A DNA stretch of 59,639 bases, taken from an uncultured Collinsella sp. (lineage in GTDB: Bacteria > Actinomycetota > Coriobacteriia > Coriobacteriales > Coriobacteriaceae). The DNA is taken from positions 1 to 59,639 of the forward strand of contig UQMV01000010.1 in NCBI GenBank assembly GCA_900542315.1, in the 5' to 3' direction. The notes under the pieces were generated by a model, which worked only from the letters and a program-made list of their open reading frames with translations, was not told where the DNA came from and did not search any database. A program made the translations under genes and the position numbers. Positions 8,338-15,925 of the stretch are shown here, in pieces (position 1 is the stretch's first letter; each line of letters begins with the position of its first letter).

Positions 8338-8850
8338 TTACGCAATCTCGTCGGAGTCGAGGTACAGCTCTCGGGCGTACAAGAAGAGCTGGGAAAGCAT
8401 GAGCAAGACGATGCCGAGAACCAGAGAGGTCCAGTCGAATGATGAAGCGATCTCTTGGGCGCCGACGGCCCCCTCGCCGCCAAACATCGAAACGGAGGTT
8501 TCGAGTGAGCCGGCGTAGAGGCTGGTGGCAGCTTGAACAACGAAGAGAATGCCGAGCACCTTCAAGCATGTCGCAGACCCTTTCTTGAAGGGGTCTGCGC
8601 TCTTGATCGTCCACACGAGAACGGCGCTGAGGACGGTCGTGGCGATACCGATGACGGCAGGGGCCAATGTCGAGATCGCAAGGGCTGGATACGCGGGGGA
8701 GTCTGCAATTACAGGGTTGTCGAGCACTTCGATTGCTGGCTTTAAGGAGAACGCCACTTGTGCGATGGCGGTGACGCAAAGGGCTGTAGAGGCTATCGCA
8801 CACGCGATGCGGAAGGAATGAAGCCGGGGAGTGCGATTGTCGGAACTCAT
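8338..8850 (-). CDS. DUF2975-like four-helix membrane protein
   Basis: 170 aa with four predicted membrane helices (residues ~12-32, 56-82, 93-113 and 137-157). The layout resembles DUF2975 proteins, which occur next to YozG-type HTH regulators. The ribosome site is GGAGG. Function is unknown in the family. The gene is divergent from the secreted-peptide gene at 8971, and both could share the operator between them. Confidence 0.75.
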   Translation of the reverse strand: MSSDNRTPRLHSFRIACAIASTALCVTAIAQVAFSLKPAIEVLDNPVIADSPAYPALAISTLAPAVIGIATTVLSAVLVWTIKSADPFKKGSATCLKVLGILFVVQAATSLYAGSLETSVSMFGGEGAVGAQEIASSFDWTSLVLGIVLLMLSQLFLYARELYLDSDEIA

Positions 8851-8880
8851 AACAACCTCCGAAGAATTTAAAAAACTCAG

Positions 8881-8935
8881 GTTACTTTTTAACAGTTTAT
8901 GTTAAATTGACTTTACCGGCAAGTAATCACAGCAT
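8881..8935. promoter_or_regulatory. Divergent promoter region with dyad operator
   Basis: A perfect dyad TTTAACAGTTTATGTTAAA spans 8888-8906. On the minus strand TTGCCG, a 17-base spacer and TAAACT fit a promoter for the DUF2975-XRE pair, with the -10 inside the dyad. On the plus strand TTGACT at 8907-8912 abuts the dyad and could be a -35 for the peptide gene, with a weak CAGCAT at 17-base spacing. The XRE protein is the obvious candidate binder. Confidence 0.5.
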
Positions 8936-8970
8936 GCTGCAACCGAAACCCCTCTAGATTGGAGAGGATT

Positions 8971-9336
8971 ATGTTCAGTACTGTTAAGTCGTGTAAGCTC
9001 TTGGTTTTCCTCGGCCTCGCTCTTTGTCTGTTGCTGCCGGGAGCCCCCGCTTTTGCGGATACCCCGATGCCTCCTTCCCAGGAGAGCAGCCAGTGTGCCC
9101 TCGTTGAGCCCCTCGGGTATACGGACGACGTCGTCGATACCTACTGGAGCTACAGCTGTCCTCGCGGCGTGAGCGGGCACAGCATCTCGATGTTCAACAT
9201 CTCTTACAAGACGATCTCCTACCGAAATGGCTATCGCCGATCCGCGCATCATAGGGAATCACGCCTCGCTGCAATGTGTTCCTGTGGTGTTCTTGGCACA
9301 ACTGATAAATGGCAATTTGTCTATAGCACCTACTAG
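8971..9336 (+). CDS. Small secreted peptide resembling lactococcin 972-type bacteriocins
   Basis: 121 aa. Residues 1-30 form a classic Sec signal peptide (basic start, LLVFLGLALCLLLPG core, APAFADT cleavage region). The mature part of ~85 aa is rich in Ser, Tyr and His with four Cys. Its shape echoes lactococcin 972: an early WSYS, then GHS, a central SYRNGYRRSAHH region and a C-terminal aromatic end WQFVYSTY. ATG 8971 was chosen because GGAGAGG lies 4 bases upstream; the frame also has a TTG 12 bases earlier. The next genes encode an ABC system, as in lactococcin 972 loci. The family call is moderate: the Cys residues are not typical of lactococcin 972. Confidence 0.55.
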   Translation: MFSTVKSCKLLVFLGLALCLLLPGAPAFADTPMPPSQESSQCALVEPLGYTDDVVDTYWSYSCPRGVSGHSISMFNISYKTISYRNGYRRSAHHRESRLAAMCSCGVLGTTDKWQFVYSTY

Positions 9337-9341
9337 ATGCG

Positions 9342-9376
9342 AGGAGGGGCCGAGCATTTTGTTCGGCCCCTCTGTT
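9342..9376 (+). terminator. Hairpin between peptide and exporter genes (partial terminator)
   Basis: GAGGGGCCGA / TCGGCCCCTC stem with a short A/T-rich loop, followed by only a weak T tract (TCTGTTCC). Placed 6 bases after the peptide stop and before the permease gene, it may let more peptide message than exporter message accumulate. Confidence 0.65.
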
Positions 9377-9402
9377 CCGACTGGATGAGGTTAAGGTTGG
9401 CG

Positions 9403-11625
9403 ATGAATATGCTCAAAATCTCGAAGGCAATCTTTAGGTCGCTCCTCTCCTCCAGGTCGCTCTGTGTTGCCGTTGTTGCGTTGATGGTTCTTTGTGCTCT
9501 GCCCGTCTTCAGGAGCGCGGCTGGCATCGACGGACGGGTTGAATACCTCGAGTCGGGAATAACCCGTGTTGAGCAGGAATTGTCAGCATCCTATGCGGAT
9601 GCGCTTGTGAATGCGGGGGAGGAGGGCGTCTATACCTCTTCATCAAGCATGCCCGCGCTTCTGTACCCTCTTGCCGCGGGGCGTCTTGTCTTGGCGCCGC
9701 TCTCTCCTCTGCTTCCGTTTCTGCAGGTATCGGATGGAGCGTACTCCTTTTATGACGGATCGAAGGAGTACTTGCTATGGGCCGCAACGGCCGTTGCCGT
9801 CCCGTTCCTTGCCGCGCGTCTTAACAAACGTGAAAAACTCATCATCCAGGCACCGATGGGTGAGCTGGGCAGGCTTGTTGCATCGAGCGTATGGGCGAGT
9901 GTTTTTGCGATGCTTGCCGTCTTCGCCGTCAATCTTCCAGGGATAATCGCCGCACTTGTGAAGAATGGCCCGGGCTCGCTGTTCTATCCGATAGGCTACG
10001 TTCAATATGCGACTCCGGTTATCAAACCGGCTTGGCTGGTGTTCGCACAGACGGCCATCTTGCAATTCTTGGTGGCGGCGTTCATCTCGCTCGTCGTTCA
10101 CCTTGCCGTGAAGATTGCCAATAACCCTACGCTTGGAATCGTGTTCGTATGTGCCCTGATGGGGGCGACGATGGTTCCAGGGTATTACGGAAGATCCATC
10201 GCTTTACGTGAGTTCGCCCTGTTGAATCCCCTTACGTATGCGAACACTGAGTTGACCGTCGGCGCCTATAGCCCGTACCCGACAACGCAGATAGTGAATC
10301 TGCCTGGACTTTGCTTCGAGCGTGGCGCGATTACCCTCGTATGCGCAATCGGGATCGAGGTGCTGGCAATTAGCCTGCTTTGCGTTGCTGGAAAGAGCGG
10401 CTGCGCGCGCCCGATGTCCCCGATTTGTCTTGAGAGAGGTTCCTTCACCGCATCGAGAACGACAGCCCGTTCGAGCGCTTGTGCCTCCGCCGTTGCATAC
10501 GTAAGAACGATGGGGAAGCTGCTCCTGCATTCTCCTGCCCTCGCCGTATGCGCGATTGCAATGTCGACGGCGATGCTGGCCCCGGCTCTGGTCGAGGTGT
10601 TTCCTGACGCTGGTGACGTTTCCGCTGTTCGGTATAGGGATGGGGAGCTCCGTTCAATAGATCGGTATCTAGAGCAGGACGTTGCGAATATGGACGTCGA
10701 GGGCAAAGCGGCCCTGGAAGGCATGCGAGATGCTCTTTCGGGTTTCGTGTACGCGCCCACGCCTGCGGAGGGGTTTCGAAGCCTTGCGACGTACGAGCGC
10801 GCTCGAGGCGAGCTGGGCGCGGCAGATGCGACCCTCCTGCAATCGATCGGAATCGAGCCGGAGACTCCTTCTCGTGCGGAGGCGCGCGCCCTTCTGCTCG
10901 AGTCGATCGCGAGCTTGCCGGACCCCAAGGTTTACGAATTAAGTACGAAGATGCCCCCATTAATCCTCCTTTCCTATCTCCAGGCAGCGCTTCCTTCCTT
11001 GTTTTGGCTGTTGCCCGTGGTTGTCACATCGCTTGCGTGCACCTACCTGCGGTGCCGTTCCCTTCTGGTTTTCCAAGTCCCCGCAACAGCGCATGTGCGT
11101 TTTCTGACGGCTGTTGCGCTGTCTCTCCTGCTTGGCTTGGCGCTGCTTTTGGTGTCGATGGTTCCCGCTGCGGTTGTGTCCTTGATTAAGAACGGTGCGG
11201 GTGGATCGGAGTATCCCGTCGCTCTCATTCGGGCGGGAGCTTCGACAACGTCCATGGTGGGGGAGGCGGTGTTGTGCAGTATTCCGTTGCTGGTCATGGC
11301 ATACGGCGTGATTTCCGTCGTCGCTGCGTTGACAGCAGCGATTAGCCGCAACCCCGTTGTCACCGGAGTGGTTTGCGCGGTTCTCCTGGTGTTGGGTTCG
11401 TTGAGCGCTCATGTTGAAAGCGCGGGCATGGGCGTCGCGCTGCTGGCTCCATTCGCCTCGTTTGATCCCGCTTCCCAGGTGGGGACGATTGGGTTCCTTG
11501 GGCGAGGGACGAACGCGATGCCTTTTGGAGAGGTCGTCGGCGCATCGGGCGCTCTGCTGGTGGTCTTGGGCGCCGTATCTCCGTTGATGGTGCGCCTGAG
11601 TGTTCCAAAGATCGAAAGGGGATGA
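9403..11625 (+). CDS. Tandem (double) ABC-2-type permease
   Basis: 740 aa from ATG 9403. The longer frame from 9337 would run through the hairpin, and AAGG lies 6 bases before 9403. Two homologous halves (about 1-360 and 370-740) each show one N-terminal helix, an extracytoplasmic loop of ~100-150 aa and a cluster of five or so helices. Each half has the same short motif after a helix pair: LVKNGPGSLFYPIGY in the first and LIKNGAGGSEYPVAL in the second. It has no ATPase domain. The ATPase gene follows with an ATGA-type junction. It probably forms the whole membrane part of one transporter. Bacteriocin export or self-protection is inferred from context. Confidence 0.8.
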   Translation: MNMLKISKAIFRSLLSSRSLCVAVVALMVLCALPVFRSAAGIDGRVEYLESGITRVEQELSASYADALVNAGEEGVYTSSSSMPALLYPLAAGRLVLAPLSPLLPFLQVSDGAYSFYDGSKEYLLWAATAVAVPFLAARLNKREKLIIQAPMGELGRLVASSVWASVFAMLAVFAVNLPGIIAALVKNGPGSLFYPIGYVQYATPVIKPAWLVFAQTAILQFLVAAFISLVVHLAVKIANNPTLGIVFVCALMGATMVPGYYGRSIALREFALLNPLTYANTELTVGAYSPYPTTQIVNLPGLCFERGAITLVCAIGIEVLAISLLCVAGKSGCARPMSPICLERGSFTASRTTARSSACASAVAYVRTMGKLLLHSPALAVCAIAMSTAMLAPALVEVFPDAGDVSAVRYRDGELRSIDRYLEQDVANMDVEGKAALEGMRDALSGFVYAPTPAEGFRSLATYERARGELGAADATLLQSIGIEPETPSRAEARALLLESIASLPDPKVYELSTKMPPLILLSYLQAALPSLFWLLPVVVTSLACTYLRCRSLLVFQVPATAHVRFLTAVALSLLLGLALLLVSMVPAAVVSLIKNGAGGSEYPVALIRAGASTTSMVGEAVLCSIPLLVMAYGVISVVAALTAAISRNPVVTGVVCAVLLVLGSLSAHVESAGMGVALLAPFASFDPASQVGTIGFLGRGTNAMPFGEVVGASGALLVVLGAVSPLMVRLSVPKIERG

Positions 11626-11630
11626 TCTCG

Positions 11631-12371
11631 ATGATTGACCTTCAAACGCTGACGATCTCTTATGGAAAGAAGGTGCTCGTAGATTCGGTGAACGCTGAGT
11701 TTGCCCCGGGTACGGTCTACGGTCTCGTCGCTCCGAACGGGCATGGAAAGACGACGTTGCTGCGTGCGATGGCAGGTTTGCCGGGTCCTCGCGTGGACGG
11801 GAGCATCGTTCTGGATGAGGTGCAGGGTACGGGTGCGAGAGAGGTCCGTTCTATGATCTTCTATGCACCTGGTGAGGGGACGCTGCTGTATCCCGGATTG
11901 CGTGCGGAAGATCACCTCAAGATGGTTTGCGATATGTGGCCGCATGCTCGCGATATCGAAGAGATAGTGGAACAAACGCAGATAGGCGAGTTCGCGAAGA
12001 TGAGGATCCGCGCTCTGAGCCAGGGCATGAAGCAGCAGCTTACCCTGGCGATTGCGTATGCGACGGGCGCGCGGTACCTTCTATTAGATGAGCCCATGAA
12101 CGCGCTCGACCCCAGCAGGGTGGACTTGCATTCCGAGATTCTCAGGAAGCTGGCCGATTCTGGTACGTGCATCATCATGTCATCCCACATCTTGGATTCG
12201 GTCGATAGGCTGTGCGATGAGATTCTGTTTTTGAAGGATGGGAGGCTCATTAGAAGCATTCCGCAAGATGATGCTGCGCCGAAGTCTCCTGGATCCCATT
12301 TCGCAAAGCCTGCCGGACGCGCCGAGGGTGCGCTAAGCGCGTATCGGCGACTCTACGAAAAGGGCGGGTAG
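11631..12371 (+). CDS. ABC transporter ATPase
   Basis: 246 aa with all nucleotide-binding motifs: Walker A APNGHGKTTLL near 36, signature LSQGMKQQ near 129, Walker B YLLLDEPMNALD near 148 and the switch SSHILDS. ATG 11631 fits AAAGGGG 9 bases upstream; the alternative ATG 11622 would overlap the permease stop and sit too close to that site. LSQGMKQQ is typical of ABC-2 exporters and lantibiotic-immunity type systems. Confidence 0.92.
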   Translation: MIDLQTLTISYGKKVLVDSVNAEFAPGTVYGLVAPNGHGKTTLLRAMAGLPGPRVDGSIVLDEVQGTGAREVRSMIFYAPGEGTLLYPGLRAEDHLKMVCDMWPHARDIEEIVEQTQIGEFAKMRIRALSQGMKQQLTLAIAYATGARYLLLDEPMNALDPSRVDLHSEILRKLADSGTCIIMSSHILDSVDRLCDEILFLKDGRLIRSIPQDDAAPKSPGSHFAKPAGRAEGALSAYRRLYEKGG

Positions 12372-12477
12372 AAATGCAAGTTAAAAATCTATGTGGCCAA
12401 TGTGATACCGTTGAACCCGCATATCGATACCGCTCAGCCATTCGCCTCGCCCCCGTCGCACGTATCTTCATCCGGTC

Positions 12478-12496
12478 TGTTACTTTTAATCTAACA
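12478..12496. promoter_or_regulatory. Possible second operator/promoter upstream of the permease-ATPase fusion
   Basis: TGTTA, nine bases, TAACA (12478-12496), containing GTTACTTTTAATCTAAC. The divergent region at 8880 has the similar GTTACTTTTTAAC. The 153-base gap between the ATPase stop and the next gene is much longer than other gaps in this cluster, suggesting a separate promoter. Weak evidence. Confidence 0.3.
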
Positions 12497-12524
12497 ATTC
12501 TTTGAGGAACGTAGGTGCTTCCAA

Positions 12525-14339
12525 ATGTACTGTCGACTTCTTCTCAAACTAATCCTAAGAGACAAGGCCGTATGGATTTGTACGCTCGTTCTCGCTGCAG
12601 CCTTTTCCGTCCCCATTGCGTTCAATTCACCCATCTACGGGCCCTTCTTTATGAAGCAGGGCATGCAGAGCTTTGTCGACGCATTCAATACGCGCGCGCC
12701 CCAGGCCAGCGGCACAGACCTATCGCCAGAGCAGCAAGCTGACGCGGAGCTTGCAAGATACGCGAACGCCGCCCTCGCCGCTCAAACCGACGCCGCCTTT
12801 CTCGATTCTGCCGAGAGCTACTACGCGCTCATGGACGAAGGCTTCCAATCCGGGTCCATCGTGGGAGACCGAGAGACCAATGACGCAGACCTCGCGTATT
12901 GCCGTGCCCTGAGCAGCTCCGGCATCACGGATATCCCGGCCTCCGCAAACGACCTGCCGTTCCTTTCCTTCCTGCCTTACGCCATTGCCGCGGCGCCGTC
13001 TTTCCTTCCCTTCATCCCCTTCCTTCTCTCGTCGATACTCGTGCTCGGCGCCACAAGGCCCGGGACCCTGGCGGCAAAGGCGCCCGCGCCCAAATTCCGG
13101 CGCCTTATCCAGATCGTGTTTTCGATAATCGTCGCGGGGACCGCGATGCTCCTCGCCGGCCTCGCACCCGGGGGCATTTACGCCTTGGTCCTAAACGGCT
13201 TCGGGCAAATTGGGTACCCGATCGCCTTCTTCCATGACGGCGCACTTACCACCACGACCGCGGGAAACGTCTTCACGACCCTGCTTCTCGCGCTGCTTGC
13301 GGGCGGAACCTTGATATCCGTTTGCTCCGCCGTCCTATCGACCGCAACGAGGCGCGTCTTCGCGGGCCCCCTTACCTCAGCGCTGCTTGTCGCGGCCCCG
13401 GCATTCCCGTTGCTGTCCGATTCGGCGCTGGAGCATAACGCCGCGCTCAATCTCCTGCCGCTGGCCGTGTTCTCGCCTATCGAGGCAACGGGTTACGTAG
13501 GATGCTTCCCGACGGAATTCATTGGCTCCGGTTCAGGCAGCGCATCGATGCTTGCCGTGGCCCTGGCATACGTCGCGGTCTTTTTTGCGGTCGGCGCCGT
13601 TGCGACACGTTCGCCCAAACAGTCTGGACCCGCGAAAAAGCACCATGGGCTCGAGCTTCTGGACGCGAGCGTGGGATACGGAAGCACGACGATACTTTCA
13701 ATCGGGTCGCTTTTCCTGAGCCCGGGAACGGCGGCGGGCCTCGTTGCTCCCAACGGCTCGGGGAAAACCACCCTCCTGGAAGCGCTGTCGGGCCAATTTC
13801 CCACCCGCATCCGCTCGGGAAGCCTGGTGGCAGACGGAATCAGCCAACGTCGATCAGCCGAATTTGCAGAACTCGTCTACCTGAGCTCTTCGGGCAGCGC
13901 GGATCTCTACCCCACGCTATCGGCCCTCGAGCACCTTGCTTTCGTTAGGGATGCGTGGAAATCGGCCGCCGACATCGACTCGCTCTGCAGCTCCCTCGGA
14001 ATCTCCCCATATCTCGACAAGCCGACCCGTAAACTCTCGACGGGAATGAAGCAGCAGGTAAAGCTTGCCATGGCGATAGCGACCGATTGCCCGTACCTCA
14101 TCCTCGATGAACCGCTGAACGGCCTCGATCCGGGAAAGCGGAAAACCTCCTGCGACGCGATGCGCAGCGAGGTGGCGCGGGGACGCAGCGTGCTCATTTC
14201 AAGCCATCTGCTCGACGACCTGGCAGACCTCACCGACTCGTTCTACTTCATCGAGGCCGGCACGCTCGTGGAAAAGATCGAGTCGTCCTCGCAGACGCTC
14301 AAGCAGGAATACCTCGATACATACGAGGGAGGTGAATGA
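12525..14339 (+). CDS. ABC permease-ATPase fusion protein
   Basis: 604 aa. Residues ~1-365 repeat the permease plan of the upstream protein: N-terminal helix, ~120-aa extracytoplasmic loop, then helices with the shared motif LVLNGFGQIGYPIAF and GALTTTTAGN. From ~375 comes a full ATPase: Walker A APNGSGKTTLLEAL near 408, signature LSTGMKQQ near 505, Walker B YLILDEPLNGLD near 524 and SSHLLDD. Membrane-first half-transporters fused to an ABC-2-like ATPase are uncommon. The ribosome site before ATG 12525 is weak. With the two upstream genes this gives three permease modules and two ATPases. Confidence 0.85.
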   Translation: MYCRLLLKLILRDKAVWICTLVLAAAFSVPIAFNSPIYGPFFMKQGMQSFVDAFNTRAPQASGTDLSPEQQADAELARYANAALAAQTDAAFLDSAESYYALMDEGFQSGSIVGDRETNDADLAYCRALSSSGITDIPASANDLPFLSFLPYAIAAAPSFLPFIPFLLSSILVLGATRPGTLAAKAPAPKFRRLIQIVFSIIVAGTAMLLAGLAPGGIYALVLNGFGQIGYPIAFFHDGALTTTTAGNVFTTLLLALLAGGTLISVCSAVLSTATRRVFAGPLTSALLVAAPAFPLLSDSALEHNAALNLLPLAVFSPIEATGYVGCFPTEFIGSGSGSASMLAVALAYVAVFFAVGAVATRSPKQSGPAKKHHGLELLDASVGYGSTTILSIGSLFLSPGTAAGLVAPNGSGKTTLLEALSGQFPTRIRSGSLVADGISQRRSAEFAELVYLSSSGSADLYPTLSALEHLAFVRDAWKSAADIDSLCSSLGISPYLDKPTRKLSTGMKQQVKLAMAIATDCPYLILDEPLNGLDPGKRKTSCDAMRSEVARGRSVLISSHLLDDLADLTDSFYFIEAGTLVEKIESSSQTLKQEYLDTYEGGE

Positions 14340-14340
14340 C

Positions 14341-14766
14341 ATGAAGACCGGCTCCGCCAAAATACCCATTGCGCTGGCGTTATTGGTCGCGATAGCCGCA
14401 ATCATAGTCTCTGCCGTATCCATAAAAGATGCGAACACCTTGAAACATGGCATTTCCGAAGGGTTCCGCCTAGGCGGAGTGTACCGAGACCGGGATACCG
14501 GCTTAACCCAGCTCTCCTTCCTTGGGGAAGACGAAAACAGGTGGCAAATCGTCGACAGCAATGGAAATGTGACCGACGGTTCATTTGAGACAACCGGCGA
14601 TCCGAACATCTTCATGTTGGCCGACCAATCAGGAGATGATTACGGATTTGTCCACCTGGCTTACGCCTCCGCAGACGGAAACCAAGGAAGCCTTTATTTG
14701 AACACCGGAACGTCGGTGCTCGAATTTGACAAGGTAACCAGCGGCCCGGCTTTCGTCGTGCCGTAA
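14341..14766 (+). CDS. Membrane-anchored extracytoplasmic protein of the ABC cluster
   Basis: 141 aa. A single N-terminal helix (residues ~10-28, IPIALALLVAIAAIIVSAV) anchors an outside domain of ~110 aa rich in Gly, Asp and beta-prone residues. No Cys, so not a lipoprotein. GAGGGAGG lies 8 bases before ATG 14341, and the gene starts 1 base after the fusion protein's stop. I do not recognise the domain. An immunity or docking role is possible from position only. Confidence 0.75.
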   Translation: MKTGSAKIPIALALLVAIAAIIVSAVSIKDANTLKHGISEGFRLGGVYRDRDTGLTQLSFLGEDENRWQIVDSNGNVTDGSFETTGDPNIFMLADQSGDDYGFVHLAYASADGNQGSLYLNTGTSVLEFDKVTSGPAFVVP

Positions 14767-14788
14767 ATGCAAATCGAGCGTCATGAGA

Positions 14789-14826
14789 GAAGAGGGGACT
14801 GGCCTTGCCAGCCCCCTCTTCCTTTT
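14789..14826 (+). terminator. Terminator of the ABC cluster
   Basis: Stem AAGAGGGG-CTGGC / GCCAG-CCCCTCTT with loop CTTG, followed by CCTTTT, 23 bases after the last stop. Confidence 0.85.
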
Positions 14827-14875
14827 ACGGCCAAACGTCCAGTTCGTGAACGGAATCGCAGTACCGATGCAATTC

Positions 14876-15147
14876 CTATACCCTGTTCCTGTGCGCGACA
14901 TCGAATTGCTCACGCTGTCGATTGAGATCGTTGAGCCCTTTCGTAAGTGCCGTCTTGCTCTCGGGCGAGCTCATCGATGCCCACGTTCACGTTCGGTTGC
15001 CGTCCCAAAGCCTCGTCTATAATGATGGGATGGTCTTTCTCAACTGACCGAACCGTAGCAAATCAGGAAATCCCTGCCGCAAAGATTGCGGCCATATCCT
15101 CGGGCGAGATTGATGGTTCGCCTGACATCTCTCTTGTTCGCCTTCAT
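14876..15147 (-). pseudogene. Decayed ORF of unknown family
   Basis: A strong AAGGAGG site precedes ATG 15147 on the minus strand. The reading frame then shifts. After MKANKRDV the sensible protein continues in another frame (GEPSISPEDMAAIFAAGIS, stop, then HPIIIDEALGRQPNVNVGID). A third frame ends as LNDLNRQREQFDVAHRN at a TAG near 14876. This looks like one small gene broken by frameshifts and a stop. Only a 35-aa peptide is directly translatable. Family not recognised. Confidence 0.35.
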
Positions 15148-15286
15148 GTCGTCCTCCTTGTCTATTCGACAAGGATTGACCGAAAAACTGGATTTCATCT
15201 TCTCATGCCGCCGTGGCATCCAACACATTTACGCAATCTCGGAAGCATCAAGTCAGCGGCGGAATATATAAGACCGGTTGATCTGG

Positions 15287-15322
15287 CAAAAAAGAAGGAG
15301 AGGCATTACGCCCCTCCTTCTG
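15287..15322 (-). terminator. Intrinsic terminator on the minus strand
   Basis: Read on the minus strand: AGAAGGAGGGGC, loop TAAT region, GCCTCTCCTTCT, then T6. It implies that something upstream on that strand (15323-15520) was once transcribed. Confidence 0.7.
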
Positions 15323-15600
15323 GACAGCCTGCATCCCGGTTCCCTGCCTGCCAGTTCGCCCTCCCCGAAACCCTCGGGGCGCTATGGGGTCGAGCCCCTC
15401 CGCATGGAAAATTCTATCGCGGCCATGCCCGCTATGCGCGTCACGCACACCACGCCAAACGTCAGGTTTACCAGCCGGGGCTGAGCCCTCTTTCGAGAGC
15501 AAGGTTATTATAGTGTCTACAAACTCTAGATACCCTGCCGCATTTGAGGACTACCAAGAAAACGGTCTACACCTTGAATATCAACTTCACCCGAACACCT
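15323..15600 (-). other. Remnant region, no intact gene
   Basis: On the minus strand one frame gives the end of a hydrophobic protein (PRLVNLTFGVVCVTRIAGMA, then EFSMRRGSTP and a stop at about 15383), just ahead of the terminator at 15287-15322. Nothing upstream continues it. I see only this 3' fragment of a probable membrane protein and no start. Confidence 0.3.
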
Positions 15601-15636
15601 CCCGCATTCATACGAACATGTACGGATGAATGCGGG
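15601..15636. repeat. Short inverted repeat at the edge of the IS30 remnant
   Basis: CCCGCATTCAT at 15601-15611 is perfectly inverted as ATGAATGCGGG at 15626-15636 around a 14-base loop. It overlaps the start of the transposase remnant and might be a hairpin or part of an old element end. Confidence 0.5.
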
Positions 15637-15925
15637 AATCCGATACCCTGAGGGCCGGATCGGCCGGCCCACTGAGCACGAGCGAGACACGGTCCAGAGG
15701 ATGCCGGAGCGCAGAACCCCGTGTAGGGAGATCGCGAGGGAGCCGGGCAGGTCGCCCTCGACGGTGAGCGCCGAGGTGCCGCGCACGGGTTCATCGCCGC
15801 GCCCACCCATGAAAAGAGGGTTCCCTCGCAGGCGCCGCATCCGCACGCCCCCGCAAAGAAACCCTCGCACTCGCATCTCTACCTGCAAACCCGTATGCAC
15901 CCTCGCGCATGTGTTCCGCAGTTGC
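15626..15925 (+). pseudogene. IS30-family transposase, N-terminal remnant
   Basis: The frame from 15626 carries the IS30 N-terminal helix-turn-helix: GRPTEHERDTVQRMPERRT, then CREIAREPGRSPSTVSAEV. This matches the family pattern (ER..I..M...G.S.REIA..LGRSPSTISREV) with decayed positions. After PRT the protein-like sequence seems to move to another frame (GFIAAPTHEKRVPSQAPH). The catalytic DDE domain is absent. It ends against the 3' end of the convergent 7beta-HSDH gene, so the insertion or its deletion abuts that gene. Confidence 0.7.
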
